A DNA stretch of 64,000 nucleotides, taken from NCBI RefSeq assembly GCF_039596395.1, contig NZ_JBCNJT010000001.1:62001-126000 (forward strand), in the 5' to 3' direction. The DNA is from Fluviicola sp. (lineage in GTDB: Bacteria; Bacteroidota; Bacteroidia; Flavobacteriales_D; Crocinitomicaceae). The translations under genes were made by a program, and so were the position numbers. Positions 33,606 through 42,654 of this stretch are shown piece after piece. How positions within the stretch are numbered: position 1 is the stretch's first letter; each line of letters opens with the position of its first letter. Below the pieces are notes generated by a model. The model was not told the origin of the DNA and searched no databases. It saw nothing but the letters and a program-made list of their open reading frames with translations.

Positions 33606-35957
33606 GTGAAAAATACCCTTCTTCTTCTTTTCTTAGTGATTTCCAGTCATTTTTTAATGGCACAGCAAGGCGTAATCGGTGGTAAACTCCTGGATGGCGA
33701 TCAGGCTGTTCCGTTCATCACAGTAGGATTGGAAGGTACTTCATTTGTGGTTACCACCGATGAGAACGGAGCGTTCCGCATTCCGAATGTTCCGTATGGA
33801 AAGTATGTCCTGAAAGCTCACAGTTCGGAGCATGAATCCTTTGAGAAACCGGTAAATCTCGATCAGCCTGAATTGGAACTGGGAGCATTGTCCCTGGCTA
33901 AAATTGCGCAAATCGATGAGGTTACCATTCTGGCGAAATCGAAAGTGCAGGAAGTCAAGGAACAACCTTTTGCCGTAGAATCCATCGACATGAAACCTGT
34001 TCAGAACCTGAACCTGAATGTGAACCAGGTCTTGAACCAATCAACTGGGGTGCGCATTCGTGAAAGCGGAGGTTTGGGGTCCGATTTTGTTTTTTCACTG
34101 AGCGGTTTTACCGGCAACCAGGTGCGTTTTTTCGTAGATGGTTTACCGACAGATGTCATGGGAAGATCGTTCAGTATCAATGCCATTCCGGTGAATAATG
34201 TAGAACGGGTGGAAATTTACAAAGGAGTCGTTCCTATCAACCTAGGATCAGACGTATTGGGTGGAGCAGTAAACATTGTAACCAATAACAGCGTCCGGAA
34301 CTTTTTGGATGTTTCCTACGGATACGGTTCGTTCAACACGCACCAGGCGAGTCTGGTAGGAAGATATACTACCAAAAAGGGATTCCTGGTTAGTGCGAGT
34401 GCATTTTACAATTATTCCGATAACGATTTTAAAGTGGATATCAACCTGTTTGACAAGAAAACGGGGAAAATTGATGAAAACACGACCGCTGTCCGCCGCT
34501 TCAACGATGCATTCAAATCAGCAACAGGAATGCTGGAATTCGGTGTTGTCAACAAGAAATGGGCAGATCGTCTGATGGTCGGTTTGATCGCGAATACAGC
34601 TTACAAGGAAATCCAGCAGGGAGCGAACATGACCATTGTTGCGGGAGAAGTCCACCGGACGGAAACCAGCCTCATCCCGACATTGAAATACGAAAAAAAC
34701 AACCTGTTCGTCAAAAATCTGAGCCTCAAAGTATCCGGACTTTACAGTACAATTGAGCAACAGACTGTTGATACGAGTTCGCGTATTTACGATTGGGCTG
34801 GAAATCATACCGATAAATTGCTTTCAAATACTTCGGGTGAATTGAACTGGTACAAAACCCTTTATACATTTAACGATCAGGCAGCTTTGGCTGTTGCAAC
34901 GCTGAATTACAAATTGGGGAAATACCACCAGTTTACGCTCAACAACACCTATTCCCGAATGCGAAGAGTGGGGAGTGATCCGCTGAAAGTAGATCCGCTT
35001 CCGTTTGAAGATCCGAATATCCTGGAGAAGAACTTTACGGGAATTTCCTATCAGTTGAAATTATTCCGTGACCGCTGGACAACGTCCGTTTTCGGGAAGA
35101 TGTTCAACATGAATTCCATTTTGTACAAGTCGGACGATGATACCGGGGATATTCGCAGAATGGATAACCGGTTCCAGCTTCCCGGTTATGGAATTGCGAC
35201 CAGTTTTTTCGTGCTCAATTACCTGCAATTGAAAGCTTCTTATGAAAACACCTATCGTTTACCGGAAGGGTACGAAGTGTTCGGTGACGGATTGCTTCAA
35301 TTGCCGAATCCGGACCTTCAACCGGAAAAAAGCCAGAATTTCAACGCCGGGTTTCTGTTCGGGAAACGCTTCGGAAAGCATTTGGTAAATGTGGATTTCA
35401 ATTACATGTACCGCTTGCCTGAAAACCTGATCCGTTCGGTTGCTCTCGGAATTACTTCCCGCTATGAAAACCTGAGCAAGGCAAAAGTGAATTGCCTCGA
35501 AGGAGCTGTCAGTTATTCCTGGAATGACCTGTTCCGGATTGAATTCAACGCCACTTACCAGAATATTTTGAATGCATCCCTGAAAGATAACGGGGAGCCG
35601 GATGAATTGTACATGGACCGCTTGCCCAATGCTCCCTATTTATTCGGAAATGGTTCATTTACTTTCAATACAAAACAATTCGGTAAGTACAAACAACGGT
35701 TTGGGTTTACCTGGACGACCTCTTACATCGAGGAATTTTATTTGAAGTGGCCGAGTCTGGGATCTTTGAGTTCGAAGTTCATCATTCCGCGCCAGGTTGT
35801 AAGCAATGCTTCCGTGAGTTTCACCAGTCATGCAGGTCGTTATAACATTTCATTTTCCTGCATGAACCTGTTTGATGCCATGTGCTACGATAATTTCCGG
35901 ATACAAAAGCCCGGAAGAAGTTTCAACGTCAAACTTCGCTACTACTTGTCAAAATGA
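33606..35957 (+). CDS. TonB-dependent outer-membrane receptor
   Basis: A 783-residue receptor that brings scarce ligands (often iron complexes) across the outer membrane with TonB energy. It has a GTG start (33606), signal peptide ending MAQ, an N-terminal carboxypeptidase-regulatory-like domain (about 22-95, GVIGGKLLDGDQAVPFITVG), a plug domain with VNQVLNQSTGVRIRESGGLG and VERVEIYKGVVPINLGSDVL, and a 22-strand-type barrel to the end (FNVKLRYYLSK). The next gene is a DUF4374 lipoprotein, so the pair resembles a surface-lipoprotein-assisted iron/siderophore uptake system. It is not SusC-like: the SusC plug signature is absent. Confidence 0.9.
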   Translation: MKNTLLLLFLVISSHFLMAQQGVIGGKLLDGDQAVPFITVGLEGTSFVVTTDENGAFRIPNVPYGKYVLKAHSSEHESFEKPVNLDQPELELGALSLAKIAQIDEVTILAKSKVQEVKEQPFAVESIDMKPVQNLNLNVNQVLNQSTGVRIRESGGLGSDFVFSLSGFTGNQVRFFVDGLPTDVMGRSFSINAIPVNNVERVEIYKGVVPINLGSDVLGGAVNIVTNNSVRNFLDVSYGYGSFNTHQASLVGRYTTKKGFLVSASAFYNYSDNDFKVDINLFDKKTGKIDENTTAVRRFNDAFKSATGMLEFGVVNKKWADRLMVGLIANTAYKEIQQGANMTIVAGEVHRTETSLIPTLKYEKNNLFVKNLSLKVSGLYSTIEQQTVDTSSRIYDWAGNHTDKLLSNTSGELNWYKTLYTFNDQAALAVATLNYKLGKYHQFTLNNTYSRMRRVGSDPLKVDPLPFEDPNILEKNFTGISYQLKLFRDRWTTSVFGKMFNMNSILYKSDDDTGDIRRMDNRFQLPGYGIATSFFVLNYLQLKASYENTYRLPEGYEVFGDGLLQLPNPDLQPEKSQNFNAGFLFGKRFGKHLVNVDFNYMYRLPENLIRSVALGITSRYENLSKAKVNCLEGAVSYSWNDLFRIEFNATYQNILNASLKDNGEPDELYMDRLPNAPYLFGNGSFTFNTKQFGKYKQRFGFTWTTSYIEEFYLKWPSLGSLSSKFIIPRQVVSNASVSFTSHAGRYNISFSCMNLFDAMCYDNFRIQKPGRSFNVKLRYYLSK

Positions 35958-36008
35958 TAAACGATCTGTGTTGGCAGATTACTAATAATTAAAGCAAAAT
36001 AAAGTCGA

Positions 36009-37244
36009 ATGAAAACAAAAAGTACACTTGTAATTGCTGTGATTGCCCTGTTGGGAATGACATCAGTTACTGCTTGTAAGAAGAAAAAAACAACGGAGGA
36101 AGAAGAAACAACTGTTCCTGCTTCAGGATATGTTTTGGGACTGAAAACAACCAGTGCCGGAGCAGATGCCGAGTATTTGGTAATTTCAACGGATTTGATG
36201 TCGGGAACCATTTCTGCTACCGGAAACGGAGTTGAGCAAATGGGATGGATGTATTACCACCGGATCGGGAATAAGTACCTGGCGATGGATTACACGAACA
36301 ACATCTGCACAGGATACCAAATCGCAAACAGTACGTTGTCTACCGCCGGAAGTTTCGTTTTTGACCGTCTGGATGTTTTGACGAACGACCCAAGCGGAAA
36401 TGTATTTGCTGTTAGTGCACCATGGGGTGGCGGATCTTATGATTGCAAGTTCCAGACAGTGAACCCGAACTCCATGTCGATTACCAGTACACAAAGCGTG
36501 CTTTTGAACGTGATGTACAACGATACCATGGCGCAACTGAACATGTGGCCGACAGGAACTTACATCAATAACGGGAAATTGTATGTGGCTTATTACCCAT
36601 TGCACGGTGCTTCCTGGGACACGCCAAAAACAGATACGGCTTACGTAAACGTGTACACATATCCGGGATTGAACTACGTGACTACGTTTAAAGATGCACG
36701 TACCGGGCCGATCGGGTATTACGGAGGCTCACCGGCCATCATTGAAGATGAGAACGGAAATCACTACACGATTTCCACTTGTTCATTGGCAGCAGGATAT
36801 ACACAAGCTACCAAGCCTTCCGGGATTTTGAGAATCAACTCAGGCCAGCAGCAGTTTGATAACAGCTATTTCTTCAACACCGAAGTATTGGGATACAAGA
36901 TCCTGACAGGTGTCTATGTGGGGAACGGGAAAATGGTAGCACGGGTTGTTCCGAATTCGGTGGATTCTCAAACCGGTGGAACCTGGGCGGCTTTCGGTAT
37001 CGATGTCCCGATTCACCAAATCGCTATTTTAGATTTGAACAGCCAAACTTTGCAGATCGTGAATGATGTTCCGGCACACGGCGGACAATATTACACGCCA
37101 TTCTACATCGAGAACGGAAAAGTATTTATTTCTGTGAATACCGGATCCAACGCTTACATCTACCGCGTAGATCCTTCAAACGGAACAGCACAGCAGGGAG
37201 CAACCATCGACGGAAAATCCATTCAGTGCTTCTTTAAATATTAA
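36009..37244 (+). CDS. DUF4374-like surface lipoprotein (TonB-receptor partner)
   Basis: A 411-residue lipoprotein with lipobox SVTAC at about residue 23, followed by KKKKTTEEEE. The charged Glu/Lys stretch right after the lipid-bearing Cys resembles surface-exposure signals of Bacteroidota lipoproteins. The rest repeats beta blades (GYVLGLKTTSAGADAEYLVI, NIVTHV-like strands, YIYRVDPSNGTAQQGATIDG), fitting a beta-propeller; motifs match DUF4374 as I recall it. The Bacteroides XusB siderophore-binding lipoprotein is, to my memory, of this family. Separated by 51 bases from the TonB receptor; likely its ligand-binding partner. Ligand unknown. Confidence 0.7.
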   Translation: MKTKSTLVIAVIALLGMTSVTACKKKKTTEEEETTVPASGYVLGLKTTSAGADAEYLVISTDLMSGTISATGNGVEQMGWMYYHRIGNKYLAMDYTNNICTGYQIANSTLSTAGSFVFDRLDVLTNDPSGNVFAVSAPWGGGSYDCKFQTVNPNSMSITSTQSVLLNVMYNDTMAQLNMWPTGTYINNGKLYVAYYPLHGASWDTPKTDTAYVNVYTYPGLNYVTTFKDARTGPIGYYGGSPAIIEDENGNHYTISTCSLAAGYTQATKPSGILRINSGQQQFDNSYFFNTEVLGYKILTGVYVGNGKMVARVVPNSVDSQTGGTWAAFGIDVPIHQIAILDLNSQTLQIVNDVPAHGGQYYTPFYIENGKVFISVNTGSNAYIYRVDPSNGTAQQGATIDGKSIQCFFKY

Positions 37245-37275
37245 GGATATACCCTATAACCCGATTACTACCACG

Positions 37276-37311
37276 AAAAAGACTGTTGCGGATGGCAGCA
37301 GTCTTTTTTTT
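37276..37311 (+). terminator. Rho-independent terminator
   Basis: AAAAAGACTG (37276-37285) pairs with CAGTCTTTTT (37299-37308), inner TGC/GCA step, then more T's. Ends the TonB/DUF4374 unit. Confidence 0.9.
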
Positions 37312-37430
37312 TGATGGCTTCCAGCCGAGTGTTCAGCCACCGGAATATGTTTTCCAACTTTGGTCACCGAGCGGGGTTGAGATACCAAAGTTTTAACTTT
37401 TTGTGCCGTTCCATGAAAAAAATTCTTTGT

Positions 37431-37438
37431 TAAATTTG
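37431..37438 (+). promoter_or_regulatory. Bacteroidota -7 element TAAATTTG
   Basis: Exact TAnnTTTG match 16 bases before the ATG at 37455. No clear -33 at the usual spacing. Confidence 0.45.
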
Positions 37439-37454
37439 CACCAAACTTAAACGA

Positions 37455-38306
37455 ATGAAATTTCATGTTCTTCTAATAGCCCTGGCTACGGCCATGCCTA
37501 TTGCTATGGCCCAAAATCAAAAGGCCGAGATCTGGAAGCCTAACAAAAAAGGATCTTTTTATCTGTATTGGGGATGGAACAGGGACGCCTATACAAAATC
37601 AGATATTACTTTTTGGGGAAAATCATACGATTTCAAATTAAACAATGTCATTGCAAATGACCGCCAGTCCCTATACCGCTCCAACCTGTATTTGAATCCG
37701 TCAACCATGACGATTCCTCAATACAATCTGAGATTCGGGTATTACTTCAAAGATAAGTACGAAATCTCGATCGGTGCGGATCATATGAAATATGTGATGA
37801 AGGCTTTCCAGACTGTGGATATGAACGGGCATATTGAAAATTCGGGAACTCCTTATGATGGAGAATACCACGATCAGCCAATGGTGATGGATACTTCGTT
37901 TTTGATGTTTGAGCATACGGACGGATTGAATTACCTGAATGCGGAAATCAGAAGGTCGGATGCTTTATGGAATTTGAAATATTTCAACGTAAGTGCCAAC
38001 TATGGAGCCGGAGCCGGAGTGCTGGTTCCAAGAACCAATACCACGCTTTTGGGAAATCCGCGACACGATGAGTTTCACCTGGCTGGTTACGGGTTAGGTT
38101 TGGTCGGAGGACTGAAATTGAGTTTCTTCAAATACTTCTTCATCCAGGGCGAGGCGAAATACGGATTCATCCACATGCCGGATATCCGCACAACGACAAA
38201 TCCTGCTGATAAAGCAAAACAGCACTTTTTCTTCATGCAGTACAATGTGGTCTTCGGAGCGCAGTTCCAGATAGCAAACCGGGAGAAAAAGAAAAAGGCA
38301 GAATAG
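37455..38306 (+). CDS. Outer-membrane barrel-like protein (283 aa)
   Basis: Exported: signal peptide about 1-19 ending AMA. The rest is strand-rich, with KGSFYLYWGWNRDAYTKSDI near the N-terminus, YNLRFGYYFKDKYEISIGAD, and an almost basic C-terminal tail (REKKKKAE) that lacks the usual terminal Phe. It has its own -7 box and is separated from the TonB unit by a terminator, so it is not clearly part of it. Similar proteins with the WGWNR opening are common in Bacteroidota and unnamed; role unknown. Confidence 0.7.
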   Translation: MKFHVLLIALATAMPIAMAQNQKAEIWKPNKKGSFYLYWGWNRDAYTKSDITFWGKSYDFKLNNVIANDRQSLYRSNLYLNPSTMTIPQYNLRFGYYFKDKYEISIGADHMKYVMKAFQTVDMNGHIENSGTPYDGEYHDQPMVMDTSFLMFEHTDGLNYLNAEIRRSDALWNLKYFNVSANYGAGAGVLVPRTNTTLLGNPRHDEFHLAGYGLGLVGGLKLSFFKYFFIQGEAKYGFIHMPDIRTTTNPADKAKQHFFFMQYNVVFGAQFQIANREKKKKAE

Positions 38307-38327
38307 GACAGACTTTTATTTTAACCG

Positions 38328-39209
38328 CTAAGGATGTTTTGATTTGAAAAGCAGGATCTTCGGATCTCCGCTTTGTCCTTCATTCGAAATGTACAAATCT
38401 CCGTTTTGCATGATGACAATTCCTTCTGCTTTGTTGAATTTTTGAGGGTCCAGCACTTCCAGGTGAATGATTTCTCCTTCGTGATTGAACACGAACAGGT
38501 AATAATCCGAAGCGCTTAATACATAAAGCAACTTGCTTTCCGGATGAATATAAAGCCCGGAAATCTGGAATTTCAATGCCGGTTCTTCTTCGTTCGGATT
38601 CTTCTTACTAGGTTTTGTCGGTAATTCGATCTTGTTTCGCGCAGCAAAATCCTTGATGGAGTTAATGTCGTAGCGGTAAAGCGGTTCTTGATCGAGTTTG
38701 TTCTTTTTGAGGTCGAAAGCGTAAACCGTGCGCAGGTTCTTGAATTCCGCGCCTTTTGCAACTTTGCTTTTTGAGCCGATGAGCAAGCGGTTGTTTTTCG
38801 CATCAAAACACAAACCTTCATTGTCTTTGTTGGGAATTCCGGTTGCAATGGAATCCAGCGACCATTTTTCAGATTGGAAGTTGTGAATGTGGAACAAAGT
38901 AGCATCGCTTCGCAATACAAACAGGTCTTTTCCAACGGCAGCTATTCCTTCGTAATCACCCGGCCCTGCAAAATGAATCCGGTGCTTAATGGTTTGATTT
39001 TTCAGGTCGTAAATGAAAACCGTACCTGCCTCGTCCTGGACACATCCCAGCGTTTTAGCATCAATACTCGTGATTCCCGAAACTTCCCGCAATTCAGCAG
39101 GTAAAATGATGCTTTGATCTTCTTGTTTCAGGTTGTAGGGAATTCCCTGCTGGCCAAAGGAAGCGAAGCCGATTGTATGAAAAAATACAAAGAGGAGTTT
39201 GTTGCTCAT
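38328..39209 (-). CDS. SdiA-regulated-like beta-propeller protein
   Basis: A 293-residue exported protein (signal peptide about 1-18, ending SFGQ). Motifs match the SdiA-regulated/phytase-like propeller family: LREVSGITSIDAKTLGCVQDE, GPGDYEGIAAVGKDLFVLRS, NKDNEGLCFDAKNNRLLIGS and a final NKAEGIVIMQNGDLYISNEG. Members may bind metal or phosphoester ligands; activity is not established for the family in Bacteroidota. It is a single gene, convergent with the barrel gene at 37455. Confidence 0.75.
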   Translation of the reverse strand: MSNKLLFVFFHTIGFASFGQQGIPYNLKQEDQSIILPAELREVSGITSIDAKTLGCVQDEAGTVFIYDLKNQTIKHRIHFAGPGDYEGIAAVGKDLFVLRSDATLFHIHNFQSEKWSLDSIATGIPNKDNEGLCFDAKNNRLLIGSKSKVAKGAEFKNLRTVYAFDLKKNKLDQEPLYRYDINSIKDFAARNKIELPTKPSKKNPNEEEPALKFQISGLYIHPESKLLYVLSASDYYLFVFNHEGEIIHLEVLDPQKFNKAEGIVIMQNGDLYISNEGQSGDPKILLFKSKHP

Positions 39210-39269
39210 GGCATAAATGTAGTAAAGGCGTCGGAAAAGAGCTTTTGCTTTTAGGAGGAATTAACGTTT

Positions 39270-39641
39270 TTAAGACCCGGAAGTCATGTCGTGGAACAGT
39301 TTTGCGTGACGGATTATTTCCAGTAATTCGGGCTTTTTAAGCAGTGCCTTGCTCATTTCCACATAACGCGTTTTCTTCCCGTCTCCTTCCAGTAGTTTGT
39401 GCTTTTTGGAAAGTTCCGCACCTTTGCTGAAAGATAATTTCACTCCTTTTTGGGATGGAAACAAGACGCAAATCATTCCTTTGTATCCCGGTCCATAGCT
39501 GAAAGCCAGCATCTTTGCTGGAATATCGAGTTCTTGTTGACTGTTCGGAAGTTCTTTTTCCAGTAAAAACTGCGTTTCCAGGAATAATTCCCTGACTGCC
39601 GGAGGATATCCACCCAAGAAGATTGCGAGAGAAGAACTCAT
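39270..39641 (-). CDS. DUF1801-family protein
   Basis: A 123-residue cytoplasmic protein. Pattern GYPPAVRELFLETQFLLEKE, LAFSYGPGYKGMICVLFPSQ and KLSFSKGAELSKKHKLLEGD fits DUF1801/YdhG-like small proteins of unknown function. Its ATG overlaps the stop codon of the glycosyltransferase gene by one base (TAATG), so it is the last gene of the GWxTD-glycosyltransferase operon. No catalytic site is evident. Confidence 0.75.
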   Translation of the reverse strand: MSSSLAIFLGGYPPAVRELFLETQFLLEKELPNSQQELDIPAKMLAFSYGPGYKGMICVLFPSQKGVKLSFSKGAELSKKHKLLEGDGKKTRYVEMSKALLKKPELLEIIRHAKLFHDMTSGS

Positions 39642-40669
39642 TACAGATCAAATTTTCGTTGGTTCAAATCTTTGAATTTAGTCACTTTTTGGATGTAAAG
39701 CGCCCAAAGAATACTGCCTTTGTAAAAAGTAATGTGCGATCCGGTGTCGAGTTTTTTCCACTTCCTGCGTTCTTTCATGGAAGAGGGAAGGTGTTTGTAG
39801 AACGACATATGCGCCCTGAAAACTGCCCAAAAGTGCGGGAATTGGCCTCTTAACAGGAAAATGAAAGCCGCCAGTCCGTCGAAACACAATCTCCGGAACA
39901 AGACATAAGTCAGCGCAATCCGTTGATTTTTATGGATCATCAAAAGACTGTTCCGGAAGTTCAGGAAAGTCTTTTTCGGGTTCATGTAATTGAGGGTTCC
40001 TCCGCCGACATGGTACACGACACTTTGCGGATTTACCTCAAAATGAAGTCCCATGCGCTGGATGCGCCAGCAAAGGTCAATTTCTTCCATGTGGGCAAAG
40101 AAACGTTCATCCAATCCGCCTGCTTCCCAGTAAGTTTTCGCGCGTATCATCAGACAAGCCCCGGTTGCCCAGAATATCCTGGAAGGATAATCGTATTGGC
40201 CTTCGTCCGTTTCAACATGATCCATAATGCGGCCGCGGCAAAAAGGATAATGGTATTTATCCAGAAAACCTCCCGAAGCTCCTGCATGCTCAAAAGTATC
40301 GCGATTCCTGAAAGCATGAACTTTGGGCTGGCAACCCGCAACCTGCTCGTCTTTCATCGTTTCCACCAAAGGCAAAAGCCAGTTCTCACTGACTTCCACA
40401 TCGCTGTTGAGCAATACATAATAATCTGCCCGGATTTGCTTCAGCGCATCGTTGTATCCTTTGGCAAATCCACCATTGGATGCATTGACCACAATTTCCA
40501 TTTCGGGAAAGTGCTCACGGGTCCATGAAACGGAATTATCGGTCGAGGCATTATCTGCAAGCACCACCCGAAAAGGTTTCGAATGCGCAATGACCTCGGG
40601 TAAAAATTGTTTTAAGAAGTGTAGGCCGTTCCAGTTCAGGATGACAACGGCAATGTCAGGATTTTGCAC
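39641..40669 (-). CDS. Family 2 glycosyltransferase
   Basis: A 342-residue GT-A enzyme that starts with GTG. N-terminal Rossmann-like half with VVILNWNGLHFLKQFLPEVI, LADNASTDNSV (nucleotide-sugar binding), the DxD-equivalent LLNSDVEV, and ATGACLMIRAKTYWEAGGLD, FFAHMEEIDLCWRIQRMGLH typical of rhamnosyltransferase-like GT2 members. The C-terminal third has a hydrophobic helix (FDGLAAFIFLLRGQFPHFWA) that probably touches the membrane. Lies 8 bases after the GWxTD gene. Probably makes a surface glycan or glycoprotein; acceptor unknown. Confidence 0.9.
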   Translation of the reverse strand: MQNPDIAVVILNWNGLHFLKQFLPEVIAHSKPFRVVLADNASTDNSVSWTREHFPEMEIVVNASNGGFAKGYNDALKQIRADYYVLLNSDVEVSENWLLPLVETMKDEQVAGCQPKVHAFRNRDTFEHAGASGGFLDKYHYPFCRGRIMDHVETDEGQYDYPSRIFWATGACLMIRAKTYWEAGGLDERFFAHMEEIDLCWRIQRMGLHFEVNPQSVVYHVGGGTLNYMNPKKTFLNFRNSLLMIHKNQRIALTYVLFRRLCFDGLAAFIFLLRGQFPHFWAVFRAHMSFYKHLPSSMKERRKWKKLDTGSHITFYKGSILWALYIQKVTKFKDLNQRKFDL

Positions 40670-40677
40670 AAATACGT

Positions 40678-42132
40678 TTAATCTTGTTTGTAATAATAGC
40701 CGCTGTTTGTGCCGTATTGATTGTTCCCGCTATTGCTGTCCACATTGGTGCTTCCTGCATTACGTTTCACAAGCATTTCCTGCCATTTGTAGTTTTGTTG
40801 TTCCCCGACCATATCCGAATGCAATAAACGGTATGCGTTGTTTACCAAATCCGGGTTGTAGAATACAAAGCGCTTGTTACTGAATGTTTTGATCTTGTAG
40901 TAATGCCAGATCTCGTAAGGGTATTCAGCAGGTGATGTTTCACGAACAATGATCGTATTCGGCTGGCCGTATTGCAGGTAAACCCTTCCACGGTCCGTTT
41001 CAAAACCATCCTGGAAATTGTTCCCGTAGTTCTTTTCTACCAACTGTACGTTTTTCTTGTAAGTCAGCCATTTGTTGTAAGCTTCCGCTCCGGCAGTTTG
41101 TACCCAGAATTGCTGAATGTGCTTGCGGCAAAGATCCGGGCTTTTTGCTTTCAGGGTTTTCATGATGGATTTCACTTCAGCCGGTCTTGCAATCGGGATT
41201 AAACTTGCCAGGTAATAGTTCAGGGAATCATCCGTTATGGAAGTCTGGAAATTCGGGTCCAGAATGATCTCTTCCACATTTTCAGCCAATTCGATATCAT
41301 TGATACGCTCGAAGAAATAATCTGCTGCCTTACCGATGGTTTTGCTGTTACGGTCAATCACTTCCAGAGTCAAATGATAAGAACCCGAAGGCAATTTCGA
41401 GATGTCGATGTTTCTGAGAATCGGAACTACCGGACTTGGCTTTAGTTTCGTAAAGCGCGAAAAACCGGGCATGATCTGGTTGGTTTGCGTGGACACGATT
41501 TGCTGTCTCAAACCAAAACTGCTGTCCTGGATCTGGTTTGTATTGTAAACCTCCACATAATAAGGAATGTTGGACATCGTCTGACTGTAGAAGTTGGAAA
41601 TTCTCGGGATGATTTCATAACCGCTTTTTTGGAAAGGAGATTCCATATTGTTGCTTGGTGAAGCAACTTCGGCAATTAAGATATCGGAAGTAGAAACTGT
41701 TGTGTACGTATCCGGAATGGAAACTTCCACTTGTCCGTCAAGAGTTTTGTCTTTTCCGTTCAGATCCTGCAAACTCACATGTGCGATGTAATTTCCGGGC
41801 TGTAAAGGAATACGGATGTTGTCGAAGAAATCTTCCACGATGGAATCACGCATTCTAGGACTTTCCAGAGCAAAAGCGTTGGTGTAAACCGTATCTCCGG
41901 CCGGTTCGCTGGTAACAACCGTAGACACGGCAATTTTTGCCTGAAGAACTGAATCTACCGGGGCAAATTTAATGGTATATGCTACAAACTGGAATTGCAG
42001 ATCAATATAAGGTCCTTGTTCAGGCGAATAATAACTTTTATAATCGATGAAAGCTTTCATCTGGTTCTTCTGTCCAAAAGCATTTGAAACCAGAAGCAGT
42101 AAAGTTAAAATCACCAAAAATGGCTTTTTCAT
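40678..42132 (-). CDS. GWxTD domain-containing exported protein
   Basis: A 484-residue protein with a signal peptide (about 1-20, ending AFGQ). The central and C-terminal regions match the GWxTD domain as known from Bacteroidota: NNFQDGFETDRGRVYLQYGQ, PAEYPYEIWHYYKI and NKRFVFYNPDLVNNAYRLLH. The domain's function is unknown; it occurs in periplasmic proteins. First gene of an operon with a GT2 glycosyltransferase and a DUF1801 protein. The protein ends in a low-complexity Asn/Ser/Gly/Tyr tail. Confidence 0.85.
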   Translation of the reverse strand: MKKPFLVILTLLLLVSNAFGQKNQMKAFIDYKSYYSPEQGPYIDLQFQFVAYTIKFAPVDSVLQAKIAVSTVVTSEPAGDTVYTNAFALESPRMRDSIVEDFFDNIRIPLQPGNYIAHVSLQDLNGKDKTLDGQVEVSIPDTYTTVSTSDILIAEVASPSNNMESPFQKSGYEIIPRISNFYSQTMSNIPYYVEVYNTNQIQDSSFGLRQQIVSTQTNQIMPGFSRFTKLKPSPVVPILRNIDISKLPSGSYHLTLEVIDRNSKTIGKAADYFFERINDIELAENVEEIILDPNFQTSITDDSLNYYLASLIPIARPAEVKSIMKTLKAKSPDLCRKHIQQFWVQTAGAEAYNKWLTYKKNVQLVEKNYGNNFQDGFETDRGRVYLQYGQPNTIIVRETSPAEYPYEIWHYYKIKTFSNKRFVFYNPDLVNNAYRLLHSDMVGEQQNYKWQEMLVKRNAGSTNVDSNSGNNQYGTNSGYYYKQD

Positions 42133-42275
42133 AATTCAAAAATAGGTATCGTAAAGTTAATGAATTTGGAGGGATTAACTGAAAAGGATTGCTTAGAAAA
42201 GAAAAATCATTGATTAAACGGTACTGATTCTCAGATAACAAGTAAATAACTTTTGTTTTTTTTTCACTTAACACT

Positions 42276-42304
42276 TGCCAAAAAGGAAAATAGCACTACT
42301 TTTG
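42276..42304 (+). promoter_or_regulatory. Promoter of tRNA-Ser
   Basis: TTG at 42276-42278, 19-base spacer, then TACTTTG at 42298-42304 (one base shorter than TAnnTTTG), four bases before the mature 5' end of the tRNA. Confidence 0.5.
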
Positions 42305-42308
42305 TCGC

Positions 42309-42393
42309 GGAGAGTTGGCAGAGTGGTCGATTGCGGCGGTCTTGAAAACCGTTGTACCGAGAGGTACCGGGGGTTCGAATCCCTCACTCTCCG
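42309..42393 (+). tRNA. tRNA-Ser (anticodon TGA)
   Basis: Acceptor GGAGAGT pairs with ACTCTCC; the anticodon loop CTTGAAA gives TGA (42343-42345), reading UCA codons; a long class II variable arm (GTACC...GGTAC) and the T-arm GGGGGTTCGAATCCCT follow. The discriminator is G and the CCA end is not encoded (CAC follows). A hairpin with T6, CCCATTTCAG...CTGAGATGGG, ends the transcript near 42436. Confidence 0.96.
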
Positions 42394-42451
42394 CACGACA
42401 TTGAGCCCATTTCAGCATTGCTGAGATGGGTTTTTTCGTTTGGTACATTCA
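42378..42451. repeat. Direct repeat of tRNA-Ser 3' end plus terminator, copy 1 (copy 2 at 42543-42617)
   Basis: Seventy-four bases, from AATCCCTCACTCTCCGCACG in the T-arm through the terminator to ACATTCA, recur 165 bases downstream with only two differences: one extra T and one T-to-G change. The rest of the 260-base gap before the AraC gene is the tRNA pseudogene. Confidence 0.95.
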
Positions 42452-42471
42452 GTAAGTTTACTTAACTGAAT

Positions 42472-42558
42472 GGAGTTGCGAAAAAAAGATTTCTCGAAGA
42501 GAAATGGGGTCTTGTCGTAAGCTACCCCCAACCGGGATCTGTAATCCCTCACTCTCCG
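42472..42558 (+). pseudogene. Decayed tandem copy of tRNA-Ser
   Basis: The 3' half keeps GGGGTCTTG (anticodon region), CTACC, ACCGGG and AATCCCTCACTCTCCGCACG, like the intact gene. The 5' half reads GGAGTTGCG and then diverges. Acceptor pairing is broken, the anticodon is replaced (GTCTTGTCG), and the T-loop GTTCGAA is changed to ATCTGTAA. It still runs into a copy of the terminator. Length (87) and offset fit a tandem duplication followed by decay. Confidence 0.65.
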
Positions 42559-42654
42559 CACGACATTGAGCCCATTTCAGCATTGCTGAGATGGGTTTTT
42601 TTCGTTTGGGACATTCAATCTGTTGGGACACGATGTTTCGCATCCCAACTGTCT

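Noticed and set aside
42378-42617. Attachment sites of an integrated element
   Set aside because: Only about 165 bases lie between the repeats and they contain a decayed tRNA rather than cargo, so tandem duplication fits better, though it is not excluded.
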